Shown: positions 16,496-24,910 of the stretch, piece by piece
How positions within the stretch are numbered: position 1 is the stretch's first letter
How the letters are laid out: each line of letters starts with the position of its first letter
From: Clostridiales bacterium Firm_04
GTDB taxonomy: Bacteria; Bacillota; Clostridia; Oscillospirales; Ruminococcaceae
Direction: 5' to 3'
Assembly (NCBI GenBank): GCA_001603005.1
Contig: LVAJ01000030.1
Coordinates: 186,001 to 250,000, forward strand
DNA length: 64,000 nucleotides
Translations under genes and position numbers: made by a program
Notes under the pieces: model-generated
Database searches by the model: none
Told to the model about the DNA's origin: nothing
What the model saw: the letters and a program-made list of their open reading frames with translations, nothing else

Positions 16496-16529
16496 GTATC
16501 ATGAATCCATTCAGCTGCAGATTTTCAGA

Positions 16530-18155
16530 TCAGATTCTGGTGATCGAGAGGTAGTAGTAGTCGCTGTAAGCAGAGCGCGGAGCTACACCGGTCTGTGCAT
16601 AGTTGAGAGTCTTGAACTGGACCTTGTAGGTATGACCGTTGACGGTGATATTCTGGGAGGAACCGTTGGTCGTATTGATGACGACGCCGCCGACCTTGAT
16701 ACCGAAGTAGACATAGCTGGAGACGTACTGCGGAAATTCAGTGGGAGGATTATAATTCGGATTGTATTCAGATGTTCCTGCAAACTGTTCAGGCTTGTAC
16801 GACTGACCGATAACGTTTTTAGGTTTTGCAGTGAATTTTGTGAATTTGCAGTTCGGATTGTTCTTATCGTAGATTTCGACATCCATACTGTCATTGATCT
16901 GGGTTTCAATCTTAAAATAAGAATTGCCTTCGCAGAAGTTTGCGCTGTTCAGATTACTGTAGGAGAAAGGAATTGTGCTGCGATTATGGTTTAACGTATT
17001 CTTATCGTTTACGTAGGCATCGCTAAATCCTGCCGTTTCATATCCCATTGTGGTCATGAAGGAGGATGTTGTACAATCAATCATGTAGTATCCTTGATTC
17101 GAGGAAAAACGGAATGCATTTGCAAGATGCGCCGGCAATGAAACATCAAGCACGCTGGAAGTGGATGCAGAATTTGTGACATTGATTCCGCTTGCGCGGC
17201 AGAGATATTCAAATCCATAAGCGATACCTTCGCAGATACCGGAATGAAATGCCAGTACGCCAAGCGGTGAAGCGCCAAAAGCTGTTGTTCTTTCGTTCTC
17301 AGTGTCAAGAATGTATGAATAACGGACATTGGTCTTCATATAGTTGTAAATCATTTCCAGCTTTTTCTGCACAGAAATATTGGTTGCGGTAAAACCGTTA
17401 TCCTGTGCGATTTTCTGTGCATATTCATATGCAACCTGCTTGTAATAAGGAGAAGTGCTTACTGCGCCAAGAAATGTCAGTTTGTTAGCGAGTGACGAAT
17501 TGTTGAGCTTGAACAGATCGCCGTTGCAGGCTTTATAGGTTGTGGTAAGTAAGGCGCCGTAATAATTTTCAAAGGAGCTCTTCGTATTTGTGTTGATGTT
17601 ATATGCATTACTGGACGGATTATAGATTTTAATGGAAGTTAGATTACAGTTCCGACCGAAGGCATCCGGTGCACAATAGTTCAGAGCACCCACATTGATT
17701 TTCAGAGTAGTCAAAGCCGGGACTTCGTAATCAATAAATGCCTGACGATTGATTCTCTTCACGGTGTTCGGTATTGTGAGTGTGGCAACTCTGGTATGAT
17801 CGGGGTTGTTGCTGTGAATGACAGCCTGATTCTGGAAGCCGCCTAGTTCAGTGACTGTGTATGTTGAACTGGTGTTGCCGTTTTTTACAGTGATAGTACT
17901 AGGAATCGTAATTGCTGTTTTGGTTGTCAGACTCCATGTTCCGTTGAGATCAGTGATTCTTTCCAGTTTGCAGTTGTTTGTTCCAGGGATAATTTCGTAA
18001 TAGTACCGCAATTTTGCGGCGTTGTCAGTTACATAGGACGGATCAGCTGTGGCTGCACTCGCATGCATCGCGGGCATGATGCCTGCCGTACCCATTGCAA
18101 GCAGGGCACCGGACAGAAGAAGGGATGTGATTTTTTTGACGCTCTTGTGTTTCAT
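16530..18155 (-). CDS. Secreted protein with LRR_5-like and transglutaminase-like domains
   Basis: 541 residues. A signal peptide (about 1-34, cleavage near HASA-A) is followed by a BspA-type LRR_5-like stretch (ATLTIPNTVKRINRQAF; LTTLKINVGAL; LTSIKIYNP, about 120-180). A transglutaminase-like domain has a plausible triad: C308 (SGICEGIAYGFEYLCR), H343 (LPAHLANAFRF) and D360 (YYMIDCT). The C-terminal 120 residues are beta-rich. There is no sortase motif, so it is probably released. AGGAGGTTTTCTT precedes the start. The strong promoter at 18332-18360 and a 12-codon ORF lie upstream. The domain could be a protease, a cross-linker or a cyclase; sequence cannot decide. Confidence 0.78.
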   Translation of the reverse strand: MKHKSVKKITSLLLSGALLAMGTAGIMPAMHASAATADPSYVTDNAAKLRYYYEIIPGTNNCKLERITDLNGTWSLTTKTAITIPSTITVKNGNTSSTYTVTELGGFQNQAVIHSNNPDHTRVATLTIPNTVKRINRQAFIDYEVPALTTLKINVGALNYCAPDAFGRNCNLTSIKIYNPSSNAYNINTNTKSSFENYYGALLTTTYKACNGDLFKLNNSSLANKLTFLGAVSTSPYYKQVAYEYAQKIAQDNGFTATNISVQKKLEMIYNYMKTNVRYSYILDTENERTTAFGASPLGVLAFHSGICEGIAYGFEYLCRASGINVTNSASTSSVLDVSLPAHLANAFRFSSNQGYYMIDCTTSSFMTTMGYETAGFSDAYVNDKNTLNHNRSTIPFSYSNLNSANFCEGNSYFKIETQINDSMDVEIYDKNNPNCKFTKFTAKPKNVIGQSYKPEQFAGTSEYNPNYNPPTEFPQYVSSYVYFGIKVGGVVINTTNGSSQNITVNGHTYKVQFKTLNYAQTGVAPRSAYSDYYYLSITRI

Positions 18156-18256
18156 AAGAAAACCTCCTGAAAAATATGATTTGTATTACACCTTACACAG
18201 CGCTGCGGATTTTTGCAGCCCGTGATTGTAAACCGAGAATTGTTTGCCGGATCTGT

Positions 18257-18295
18257 TTATCCGAAAAGTCCTGCCAGCCAATCCCAAATCGACAT
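18257..18295 (-). CDS. 12-residue peptide ORF MSIWDWLAGLFG
   Basis: ATG at 18293-18295, stop TAA at 18257-18259, giving MSIWDWLAGLFG. It has a good ribosome-binding site (AAAGGAG, 9 bases before the ATG) and a near-consensus promoter 30-60 bases upstream. The peptide is short, amphipathic and Trp-rich (WDW), with no signal sequence and a Gly-Leu-Phe-Gly end. It is the first ORF of the transcript that leads 102 bases later into the secreted transglutaminase-like gene. It could be a leader peptide that tunes the downstream gene, a secreted signal peptide or a membrane-active peptide. Expression is not proven. Confidence 0.5.
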   Translation of the reverse strand: MSIWDWLAGLFG

Positions 18296-18331
18296 GTTGT
18301 TCAGCTCCTTTCTGACCTCGACTGTGTCTGC

Positions 18332-18360
18332 ATTATAGCACAGGGGATTGTCGATCGCAA
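18332..18360 (-). promoter_or_regulatory. Sigma-A promoter for the 12-codon ORF and the transglutaminase-like gene
   Basis: Minus strand TTGCGA (18355-18360), 17 bp, TATAAT (18332-18337). The first ATG with a ribosome-binding site downstream is the 12-codon ORF. Confidence 0.78.
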
Positions 18361-18710
18361 TCGAAAAAGAACCAAGTGTCAGCTGAGCGGAGTGAAAGGA
18401 ACGAACGGGCATTTTTTGGGAGTGAACGGATCGCGGAAAATGGATGTAATACGTTCTTTGCAGGGGGCTTCTGATTGTAATGTGCGCGCGCGGGCGCGTG
18501 CTGCTTCCGGTTTCCGATCGGAGCGGAACGGCGCTTATATGTTGGGATATGTTGCGTGAAACATATGGTTTTTAGTATAGCAATATGATTCAAAATTATA
18601 AAAATATGAAAAAGCAATAAATTCACAAGTCAGGACATTTGAGCCTGAATTTTGAAAAAACGAGACATATTAAGATTTCCTTAAATATTGGTAAATGTCA
18701 CAAAATTTGG
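18361..18710. other. Non-coding spacer between divergent promoters
   Basis: Between two divergent promoters. There are short direct repeats of AGTGAA(A/C)GGA near 18390-18430, then an AT-rich stretch. No ORF with a ribosome-binding site and no recognised RNA is seen. Confidence 0.5.
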
Positions 18711-18739
18711 TTGACCTCCCGAAAATTATGTGCTATAAT
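18711..18739 (+). promoter_or_regulatory. Sigma-A promoter of the LRR protein pair
   Basis: TTGACC (18711-18716), 17 bp, TATAAT (18734-18739), about 200 bases before the first start codon. Confidence 0.8.
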
Positions 18740-18740
18740 C

Positions 18741-18925
18741 TCTGCAAGCAGAGCGGAAATTACCGTATGCAGCGTGGAAAACAGGGATCATTGAGAACAA
18801 TCCGGAAGTTCTGCTCCCTGATTGCCGCGCGAAAGGTACCGTCGCTCGGCAAAATTGTTGCATATAATCGCTTTGCTGTATCACGGACTTTGCAATCTAT
18901 TTATAATTCTGATGAAATTATTTTA
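18741..18925 (+). ncRNA. Long structured 5' leader of the LRR gene pair
   Basis: The leader can fold as TCTGC/GCAGA, then a nested rod in 18772-18833: GCGTGG with CCGCGC, CAGGGA with TCCCTG and AGAAC with GTTCT. A TTGCCG/CGGCAA hairpin overlaps the 3' side. I do not recognise a known riboswitch. A 53-codon frame (18766-18928) runs through it, but with only a weak ribosome-binding site. Confidence 0.4.
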
Positions 18926-18941
18926 TGAGGAGATTTTGAAA

Positions 18942-19706
18942 ATGAAGAGATCAGTCAAATCTGTTATCGCATCTGCAGCTGCTATTTTTATGTGCGCAGC
19001 TCCGGCAATTTCGTCCGTTCCGGTACTCCCTGTTGTTGAAAGCATCACCGCAAGTGCTGCACAGTATCCGGTCGCACTGGATTACATGGGACAGGGTTAC
19101 GCGGCAAACGGTCTGCTGTATCGTTTCAACAGCGGCAGCACTGTTTCGCTCGTCGGCAGAATCACAAACGTTTCCAATATCAAGGTTCCTGCATACGTGA
19201 CGATCAACGGCATTAACCGTGCTGTTACGAAGATCGGTGCCGGTGCTTTCCGCGTTACAGCGATTGACGATCATCCGGATTGGTTCACCAATCATCACTA
19301 TAACTACACCACCTCCATTCATACCGTGGATATGACCGATGCTTACAACCTCACCGAGATCGAGGACAGAGCATTCCAGTATCAGACATTCAGCACCCTC
19401 AAGTGGCCGACCAACTGCCATATCACCACGATCGGCAACAGCGCTTTCGAGGGCATCCGCGATCTGGAAGCGATTACGATCCCGACTTCGGTCACACAGA
19501 TCCGTGCACAGGCATTCAGATGGGCAAATCTGAAGGATCTCCAGATCCCGGGCGGTAATGCCAACACGCCTGCTCTGAATTTCGGCAGCCTCGCTTTCGG
19601 CTACTGCACGAAGTTTACGCACATGTCCAGCGGCAGAACCCTGACCGGAAGCCCCGATGCATTCAAGGGCTGCCCGTTCGCACTTCGTCCGTTCTCCATT
19701 TTCTGA
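18942..19706 (+). CDS. Secreted BspA-like LRR protein, copy 1
   Basis: 254 residues. The N-terminus (about 1-42) is a signal peptide (KSVIASAAAIFMCAAPAISS). The mature part is built of LRR_5/BspA-like units: ITKIGAGAF-type, LTEIEDRAFQYQTF, ITTIGNSAFEGI, VTQIRAQAFRWANL and LNFGSLAFGYC. There is no anchor motif at the C-terminus. ATG at 18942 is used because of GAGGAGATTTTGAAA upstream; the frame extends 40 codons further into the leader. It is the first of a tandem pair, about three-quarters identical to the next gene. Likely a secreted binding protein; ligand unknown. Confidence 0.82.
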   Translation: MKRSVKSVIASAAAIFMCAAPAISSVPVLPVVESITASAAQYPVALDYMGQGYAANGLLYRFNSGSTVSLVGRITNVSNIKVPAYVTINGINRAVTKIGAGAFRVTAIDDHPDWFTNHHYNYTTSIHTVDMTDAYNLTEIEDRAFQYQTFSTLKWPTNCHITTIGNSAFEGIRDLEAITIPTSVTQIRAQAFRWANLKDLQIPGGNANTPALNFGSLAFGYCTKFTHMSSGRTLTGSPDAFKGCPFALRPFSIF

Positions 19707-19789
19707 TTATCGCAGAATTTACGGGTAATAGACAGGACTTTTTGTTTTACCATTATAACAAAATAATTGATGATTAGGAGATTTTGAAA

Positions 19790-20629
19790 ATGAAAAGATC
19801 AGTCAAATCTGTTATCGCATCTGCAGCTGCAATTTTCATGTGCGCTGCTCCGGCAATTTCTTCTGTTCCGGTACTCCCTGTTGTGGAAAGTATCACCGCA
19901 AGCGCAGCGCAGTATCCGGTCGCACTGGATTACATGGGACATGGCTACGCAGCCAACGGTCTGCTGTACCAGTTTAACGGCAGCAACAGTGTAGCCCTGA
20001 TTGGAAGAATCACCAATGTTTCTTCCATCAATGTTCCTGCCTGCGTGACGATCAACAATTATAATTACAAAGTCACAACGATTGCTGCTGAAGCTTTCCG
20101 TGTCACAGCAATCGACGATCATCCGGACTGGTTCAATGAGCGGCATCACTATAAGTATGAAACATCCATTCATACGCTGAACATGACAGATGCGTCCAAT
20201 CTCACGGAGATCGGCGACAGAGCATTCCAGTATCAGACGCTGGGCACGATCAAATGGCCGACGAACTGCAAGATCACTACGATCGGCAACGAAGCTTTCG
20301 AGGGCATGGGCAATGTGCTCGAGATCAAGATTCCGAAGTCTGTTACAACCATCCGTGCAAACGCATTCAGATGGGGTGCTCTGCAAAAGGTAACCTTTGA
20401 GGGTACATCTTCCACAAATGCCGCACTCGCGATTCAGAGCAATGCATTCCGCGAGTGCTTGTATCTCAACCAGATCGTCACCAACCGCAAGAATCTGGCT
20501 GGCAGCAACGCAAACGCATTTGACTATTGCGGAAAGACGCTCAAGAGCCACATCACATCTACTGTGAGCAGCTCCTATGTAACCACCTTCAAGAACACGT
20601 TCAATTTTGCGCATCCGTTCAACCCGTAA
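19790..20629 (+). CDS. Secreted BspA-like LRR protein, copy 2
   Basis: 279 residues, a paralogue of the preceding gene. The first 70 residues (signal peptide and VALDYMGHGYAANGLLYQF) are almost unchanged, then repeats LTEIGDRAFQYQTLG, ITTIGNEAFEGM and VTTIRANAFRWGAL. The C-terminus is longer and diverged (SNAFRECLYLNQI; FDYCGKTL). The ribosome-binding region TTAGGAGATTTTGAAA is also copied from gene 1. No promoter or terminator is seen in the 83-base gap, so it is probably co-transcribed with copy 1. Confidence 0.82.
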   Translation: MKRSVKSVIASAAAIFMCAAPAISSVPVLPVVESITASAAQYPVALDYMGHGYAANGLLYQFNGSNSVALIGRITNVSSINVPACVTINNYNYKVTTIAAEAFRVTAIDDHPDWFNERHHYKYETSIHTLNMTDASNLTEIGDRAFQYQTLGTIKWPTNCKITTIGNEAFEGMGNVLEIKIPKSVTTIRANAFRWGALQKVTFEGTSSTNAALAIQSNAFRECLYLNQIVTNRKNLAGSNANAFDYCGKTLKSHITSTVSSSYVTTFKNTFNFAHPFNP

Positions 20630-20670
20630 TCATCTTGCATCTGTAACAAAGTGTACACATAAACAAAAAA

Positions 20671-20709
20671 TCTGCCCCGAGGTGACATTCACTTCGGGGC
20701 AGATCATTT
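20671..20709. terminator. Bidirectional terminator between LRR pair and CPBP operon
   Basis: TCTGCCCCGA / TCGGGGCAGA stem around GGTGACATTCACT. There is an A run on the left side (T run on the minus strand) and ATCATTTTG on the plus side. Confidence 0.82.
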
Positions 20710-20752
20710 TGTATGATTGCAGGATCCGCAGAAAGATCAGTATGAACACAAA

Positions 20753-21562
20753 TCAGGAAGCATTTTCTGCATCCGGCTGCGGTACATTTGCCGGTACTGC
20801 ATATTTCTGCGGGAATACCTTCACAAACCAGTAGAGTCCGGCAAGGAAGACGATCAGACTGACCGCTGCGGCAGGCGCCGTGAGCAGCGAATAGCCGTTT
20901 TCCAGCCGGTAGATCAGCGACAGATCCGGCAGGCAGCAGAGATTGTGCAGCATATGCACAAGGATCGTATACAGGATGTTTTCCGTTTCATAATAGCAGA
21001 TCGCTACGAAAATCGTGCCTGTGAAGATATTCACAACGCCCTGCGCGCTGTAAAAACTGTGCAGCAGCGCGAAAAGCAGCGTGGTGAACAGAATGGTGAA
21101 CCACTTTTTGCTGCATTTTTTCAGCAGTCCCATTCCGCAAAGCCGGAACATCAGCTCCTCGCTGACCGGCGCGATGATGACAGAGCCGAGGATCAGCAGC
21201 AGCGTGCTGTTGTCGTTTGTATCGGGCTTGATCGAGGAAAAGCGGCAGGCGATCAGACCGTAAAGCGTGGATGCAAGCTCACATGCCGTCCATTGCGTTA
21301 CAAAGGTCACCAGCGGAACGGTCACATGAAAATTGCGGATCTGTGCGCCGAGATGCAGTTTGTTTCCGCCGAGGCGGTACAGGATCACGCCGACCACACC
21401 GCCGAACAGGAGTCCGAGATGACCGGCAAGATTATCATCGCCGCAGGCAGTGACAATAATAACCGCGACAATCAGCGCTGCGGCAAGGCAGAGAAAAAGT
21501 GAGCAGATCGCGTACTGCTTGGGTGATGCAAAGGGTTTCGTTTGCGTGGGGTTCTGGTTCAT
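20753..21562 (-). CDS. CPBP family intramembrane metalloprotease
   Basis: 269 residues, about seven hydrophobic segments. It carries the CPBP/Abi motifs: motif 1 SEELMFRLCGMG (Glu-Glu-x3-Arg), motif 2 FALLHSFYS (His) and motif 3 HMLHNLCC. Family members are Rce1-like membrane proteases; the substrate is unknown. It is the last gene of the run that starts at 26110. AAGGAG precedes the ATG. Confidence 0.88.
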   Translation of the reverse strand: MNQNPTQTKPFASPKQYAICSLFLCLAAALIVAVIIVTACGDDNLAGHLGLLFGGVVGVILYRLGGNKLHLGAQIRNFHVTVPLVTFVTQWTACELASTLYGLIACRFSSIKPDTNDNSTLLLILGSVIIAPVSEELMFRLCGMGLLKKCSKKWFTILFTTLLFALLHSFYSAQGVVNIFTGTIFVAICYYETENILYTILVHMLHNLCCLPDLSLIYRLENGYSLLTAPAAAVSLIVFLAGLYWFVKVFPQKYAVPANVPQPDAENAS

Positions 21563-21577
21563 TTGGGTTCTCCTTGT

Positions 21578-22294
21578 TTATCCGATATTGTTTGCGATGC
21601 CGATTGAGACATAGCCCTGCAAAACCGCCTGCAAGTCGGTGCCGTCCTCGGCTTTGAGGTCGTGGTCGCCCTCGACCATGAGCCGCATGCCGTGATCCGG
21701 CAGCGTTTCGATGACGTTGTAATGGTCGCGGAAGATCATCCCGCGGGAGACTGTCCGGTTCCGCAGGATGCCGCGGCATTCCGACAGCGGACATGCGGGG
21801 AAATTGACATTGAGGATCTGTCCGGCAGCGGTTTTCTGACCGATCAGCTCCGCGAGGATCTCGTCGAGGAATGCGTCCGTGACGGCATGGCAGCCGCCGA
21901 TATCCTCGGAGAGCGCGATCGCATGATAGCCCTGAAACGCCGCCTCAAAGGCAGCGCCCGCCGTTGCGGAATACTGGATATCCGACGCGACATTGAAGCC
22001 GGCATTGATGCCGGAGAGCACAACATCCGGACGCTGCGGCATGACATTCAGCCCGCCGACGCGCACGCAGTCCGCAGGCGTGCCGCTGCATGCAAACGCA
22101 TGGACGCCCGCAACCGGAAAATCGTGCGGGATTACGTCAATATGGCTGTGCAGTGTGATGCTGTGTGAAGCAGCGCTGCGCTGACCGTCCGGCGCGACCA
22201 CCCAGACCTCGCCGAACGCCTGCGCTGCCTTTGCCAGACGGATCAGCCCGTCTGCGGCAATGCCGTCATCATTTGTAATCAGGATTGAGCGCAT
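21578..22294 (-). CDS. surE: 5'/3'-nucleotidase SurE
   Basis: 238 residues. The start MRSILITNDDGIAADGL holds the metal-binding Asp pair. GQRSAASHSITL carries the conserved Ser, and VLSGINAGFNVASDIQYSATAGAAFEA is the Asn-containing active-site loop. It hydrolyses nucleoside monophosphates. The ATG at 22294 is preferred (AAAGGGG 5 bases upstream) over one five codons earlier inside the flavodoxin gene. It lies 11 bases after the flavodoxin stop. Confidence 0.94.
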   Translation of the reverse strand: MRSILITNDDGIAADGLIRLAKAAQAFGEVWVVAPDGQRSAASHSITLHSHIDVIPHDFPVAGVHAFACSGTPADCVRVGGLNVMPQRPDVVLSGINAGFNVASDIQYSATAGAAFEAAFQGYHAIALSEDIGGCHAVTDAFLDEILAELIGQKTAAGQILNVNFPACPLSECRGILRNRTVSRGMIFRDHYNVIETLPDHGMRLMVEGDHDLKAEDGTDLQAVLQGYVSIGIANNIG

Positions 22295-22305
22295 GGGATC
22301 CCCTT

Positions 22306-22788
22306 TCATTCAGCATCGCGGAGCTGCGCGATGAATTTTTTGAGCCGGACTGCATTGCCGTTTGCATAGGTGCTGTTCCGGTCGGCGAGCATGACGGTAC
22401 AGCGGATGTTCGGCAGCATTGTTTTCAGGTCGGCGATGCATTTGCTGTCATCGGCGCCGCCGCTGCATGTGAAAACGGCAGTCACCTTGTCCGCGACCGC
22501 GTAATCCGCGAGAAAGCTGCGGACCGGCGCGGCGCATTTCCACGCCCAGACCGGTGTGCCGAGAATGATCTCGTCGAACGATTCCGGATTGTCAGCGAGC
22601 GGCTTGATCGGCGGGCGCTTTTTCAGGCTGGAGAGCATGCCGCCGTAGAGGATGCGGCTTGCCTTGCCGTCGGGCATGGGCTCTGCGGTCTCGATTTCGA
22701 TGCAGGCGGCGCCGAGCGACTCTGCGATCTTCTGTGCGGCATCTTTCGTGTTGCCGTCAAGAGAATAGAATATGACTGCACGGTTCAT
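22306..22788 (-). CDS. Flavodoxin family protein
   Basis: 160 residues. AVIFYSLDGNTKDAAQKIAE is the FMN phosphate-binding loop. GTPVWAWKCAAPVRSFL and FTCSGGADDSK are the isoalloxazine-facing loops of long flavodoxin-like proteins. It is presumably an electron carrier or small reductase. Its ATG overlaps the stop of the preceding membrane protein gene by 4 bases. Confidence 0.88.
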   Translation of the reverse strand: MNRAVIFYSLDGNTKDAAQKIAESLGAACIEIETAEPMPDGKASRILYGGMLSSLKKRPPIKPLADNPESFDEIILGTPVWAWKCAAPVRSFLADYAVADKVTAVFTCSGGADDSKCIADLKTMLPNIRCTVMLADRNSTYANGNAVRLKKFIAQLRDAE

Positions 22789-24068
22789 GGTGCGACCTCC
22801 TTTGCGTATACATAATCTTTTGTGACCTCGCGGAAAGTGAGCGTGACAGTGGTTTGCTTGCCTTTTTCCAGAACGGTGCGGCAGTCCGGATCAATGCGCA
22901 GGATGCCGCCCGCGCCGTCGCCCTCGATTTTTCCCATTGCTGCCAGATAGCTGTCCTTATTTTCTGCAAGTACAACATACACAACGGCAGAATCCGGAAC
23001 ATTGCTTGCGGTTGTTGGGGGTGCGGTCGTTGTCGTTGTTGTCGAGCCGTTTGCCTGTGCGGGCGCTGCCGTTGTGGTTATAGTCGTTGTGACGGTAACC
23101 AGTTCGCGGATCTCGCGGATCGTTTCTGCATCCGGCGGCTGGAGCTCCTGTTTCTCGGACATGTAGATGATCGGGAATGATTTTTGAAGTTCTGCCATGT
23201 CATGTCCGATTTCGTGAAACATGCAGCCTGCGCTTGCAAGCAAAAAAACAGCAAATAAAAAAATAGATGTTAAATCAAAGCCTTTGCTGTTTTTCTTTGA
23301 TTTGTCTTTCTTCAATAGAAAACTATCGAGAGCCCGATAGAAGAAATATTCTACAGCTAGAAAAATAAGTGAGAATAGGGAAAATACTTTTACAAGTGCC
23401 CAATTATTCCACTTAATTAACTCGCATTTATCACACACACATGAAAGAATAAATAAAAGTAGAAAAACAATTCCCCAAAATAAAAGAATATTTTTATCAG
23501 ATTCGGTATGATTATCTTTATATGCATTCTTCCGGTTTAAGAATAACGGAATCAAAAAAATAACTAACGTGATAAGAAAATATAGCAAGATTTTCTGATG
23601 TTTTGCAATCAATAGGAAGACATCCAGAGTTACGGAAATATTGATGAGAAAGAGATAGAGTCCTTTCAAAGGTTTGTGACAAATAATGAAGAAGGGTAAA
23701 ATCAATGATGCAAATGAAAAAAGTGCAATGACAATGATACAAAGAGGAAAAGCCAGCAGATAAAATACCGATTTGTCAGCAAAATCATTCCACTCCGCAC
23801 CGATAATGAAATAGGAAAGATAGCCTTTCTTGTAAAGATACATCGCAGCAGATATAAAGATCGTGCCGATCGTAACAATCAGTCCGAGAATGACCTTGTT
23901 GTCATCTAAAAACTGATTGATCTTGTTCAGCTGGGATGCTGTATCGCTGCTTTTGTTTTTATCAGGATCTTTTTCCGGTGAAGTGAAAATCACGGAATCC
24001 GTAATCTGGATGACGGTTTCAGGCTGTTTTTTTGCCGCCGGATGATTGCCGTTATTTTTAGAACTCAT
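22785..24068 (-). CDS. Multi-TM membrane protein with Thr/Ala-rich outer stalk, unknown
   Basis: 427 residues. The N-terminal ~45 residues are cytoplasmic. About seven hydrophobic segments lie between 55 and 300 (for example VILGLIVTIGTIFISAAMYL; FYLLAFPLCIIVIALFSFASL). A Thr/Ala-rich linker of about 45 residues follows, and the last 60 residues form a soluble domain (VVYVVLAENKDSYLAAMG...VTLTFREVT). The TM-coding part (about 23220-23960) is markedly AT-rich compared with its neighbours. It overlaps the genes on both sides by 4 bases. I recognise no family. Confidence 0.7.
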   Translation of the reverse strand: MSSKNNGNHPAAKKQPETVIQITDSVIFTSPEKDPDKNKSSDTASQLNKINQFLDDNKVILGLIVTIGTIFISAAMYLYKKGYLSYFIIGAEWNDFADKSVFYLLAFPLCIIVIALFSFASLILPFFIICHKPLKGLYLFLINISVTLDVFLLIAKHQKILLYFLITLVIFLIPLFLNRKNAYKDNHTESDKNILLFWGIVFLLLFILSCVCDKCELIKWNNWALVKVFSLFSLIFLAVEYFFYRALDSFLLKKDKSKKNSKGFDLTSIFLFAVFLLASAGCMFHEIGHDMAELQKSFPIIYMSEKQELQPPDAETIREIRELVTVTTTITTTAAPAQANGSTTTTTTAPPTTASNVPDSAVVYVVLAENKDSYLAAMGKIEGDGAGGILRIDPDCRTVLEKGKQTTVTLTFREVTKDYVYAKEVAP

Positions 24069-24889
24069 TTTTCTTTGCCTCCTTCATCCTTTCCCGCATC
24101 GTCCTCATCCTGCTTCTGACCGGCAAGCGGATGCAGACCGGCTTCGATCTCGGTCAGCATTCTGATGTCGGCGAGGAATCCGGAGAACTGTTTCAGATCC
24201 TTTTCGAGCTTGTGCACCTCGCGGATCGTGCCGAGATAGATAAAGCCCAGAATCAGGATCAGGGCAAACACGATGAGCCCTGCGTAGGTCGTGACGGTAA
24301 GCACATTGCCGGAGAACGGATTGCTGTCCGTGCCGCAGTTTTCCATGAATCCGGAGATGATCGCGGGCACAAATGCAAGCAGCACGGCAAGGATCCCGCC
24401 GAACAGGATCTGCTCGGCTTTCTGCCGCTTTTGCTCGGTATGCTCGCGCATTTCGCCGTACCGCTCCTGCGCCGCCGCAAGCACCATTTCGTACTGCGCC
24501 GCGGTCCGGAACCGGAACCGCTCGGAAAAAGCTTTTTTCAGCTGCAATGCGCGGTCAATGGCATCATAATACGAAATATTCAGAAAGAGAAAGCTTTTAT
24601 GCCATTTCTTATCCAGTATCACCAGCGCGATCATCACGGCGGCAAGCATCGCCGAAAGCACTGCGATCGGGGCGTAGAACGCGCTGTTTCCGGAGATCGG
24701 ACAGAGCGTTAGAATAACGAGAAGCAGCGAAATGATCCGGAGCGCCGCGAACAGCACCGTGTAGGTCTTGCCGCGCTGATCCGCAAGATCCTTCCAGAAT
24801 GCGAATCCGGAGCTCTTTGGGGGCTTTTCCGGCTTGCCGGTTTTCTTAGCACGCATCTGACAGTAGGTTTTGTAGTAGTTGTCGATCAT
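24065..24889 (-). CDS. Four-TM membrane protein with helical loops, unknown
   Basis: 274 residues: TM segments near 47-66 and 70-90, a long charged helical loop (YDAIDRALQLKKAFSERFRF; MREHTEQKRQKAEQILF), then TM segments near 158-180 and 200-225, and an acidic/basic tail (QKQDEDDAGKDEGGKEK). The tail's last codons overlap the next gene start (ATGA). AAAGGAATC precedes the ATG. The preceding gene encodes an LRR membrane protein 21 bases upstream. No family recognised. Confidence 0.65.
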   Translation of the reverse strand: MIDNYYKTYCQMRAKKTGKPEKPPKSSGFAFWKDLADQRGKTYTVLFAALRIISLLLVILTLCPISGNSAFYAPIAVLSAMLAAVMIALVILDKKWHKSFLFLNISYYDAIDRALQLKKAFSERFRFRTAAQYEMVLAAAQERYGEMREHTEQKRQKAEQILFGGILAVLLAFVPAIISGFMENCGTDSNPFSGNVLTVTTYAGLIVFALILILGFIYLGTIREVHKLEKDLKQFSGFLADIRMLTEIEAGLHPLAGQKQDEDDAGKDEGGKEK

Positions 24890-24910
24890 GTTTTCGATTC
24901 CTTTTTTGTA

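Noticed and set aside
18766-18928. 53-codon frame MQRGKQGSLRTIRKF... in the LRR leader
   Set aside because: No good ribosome-binding site, and the bases form nested stems, so an RNA leader is more likely. Not excluded.
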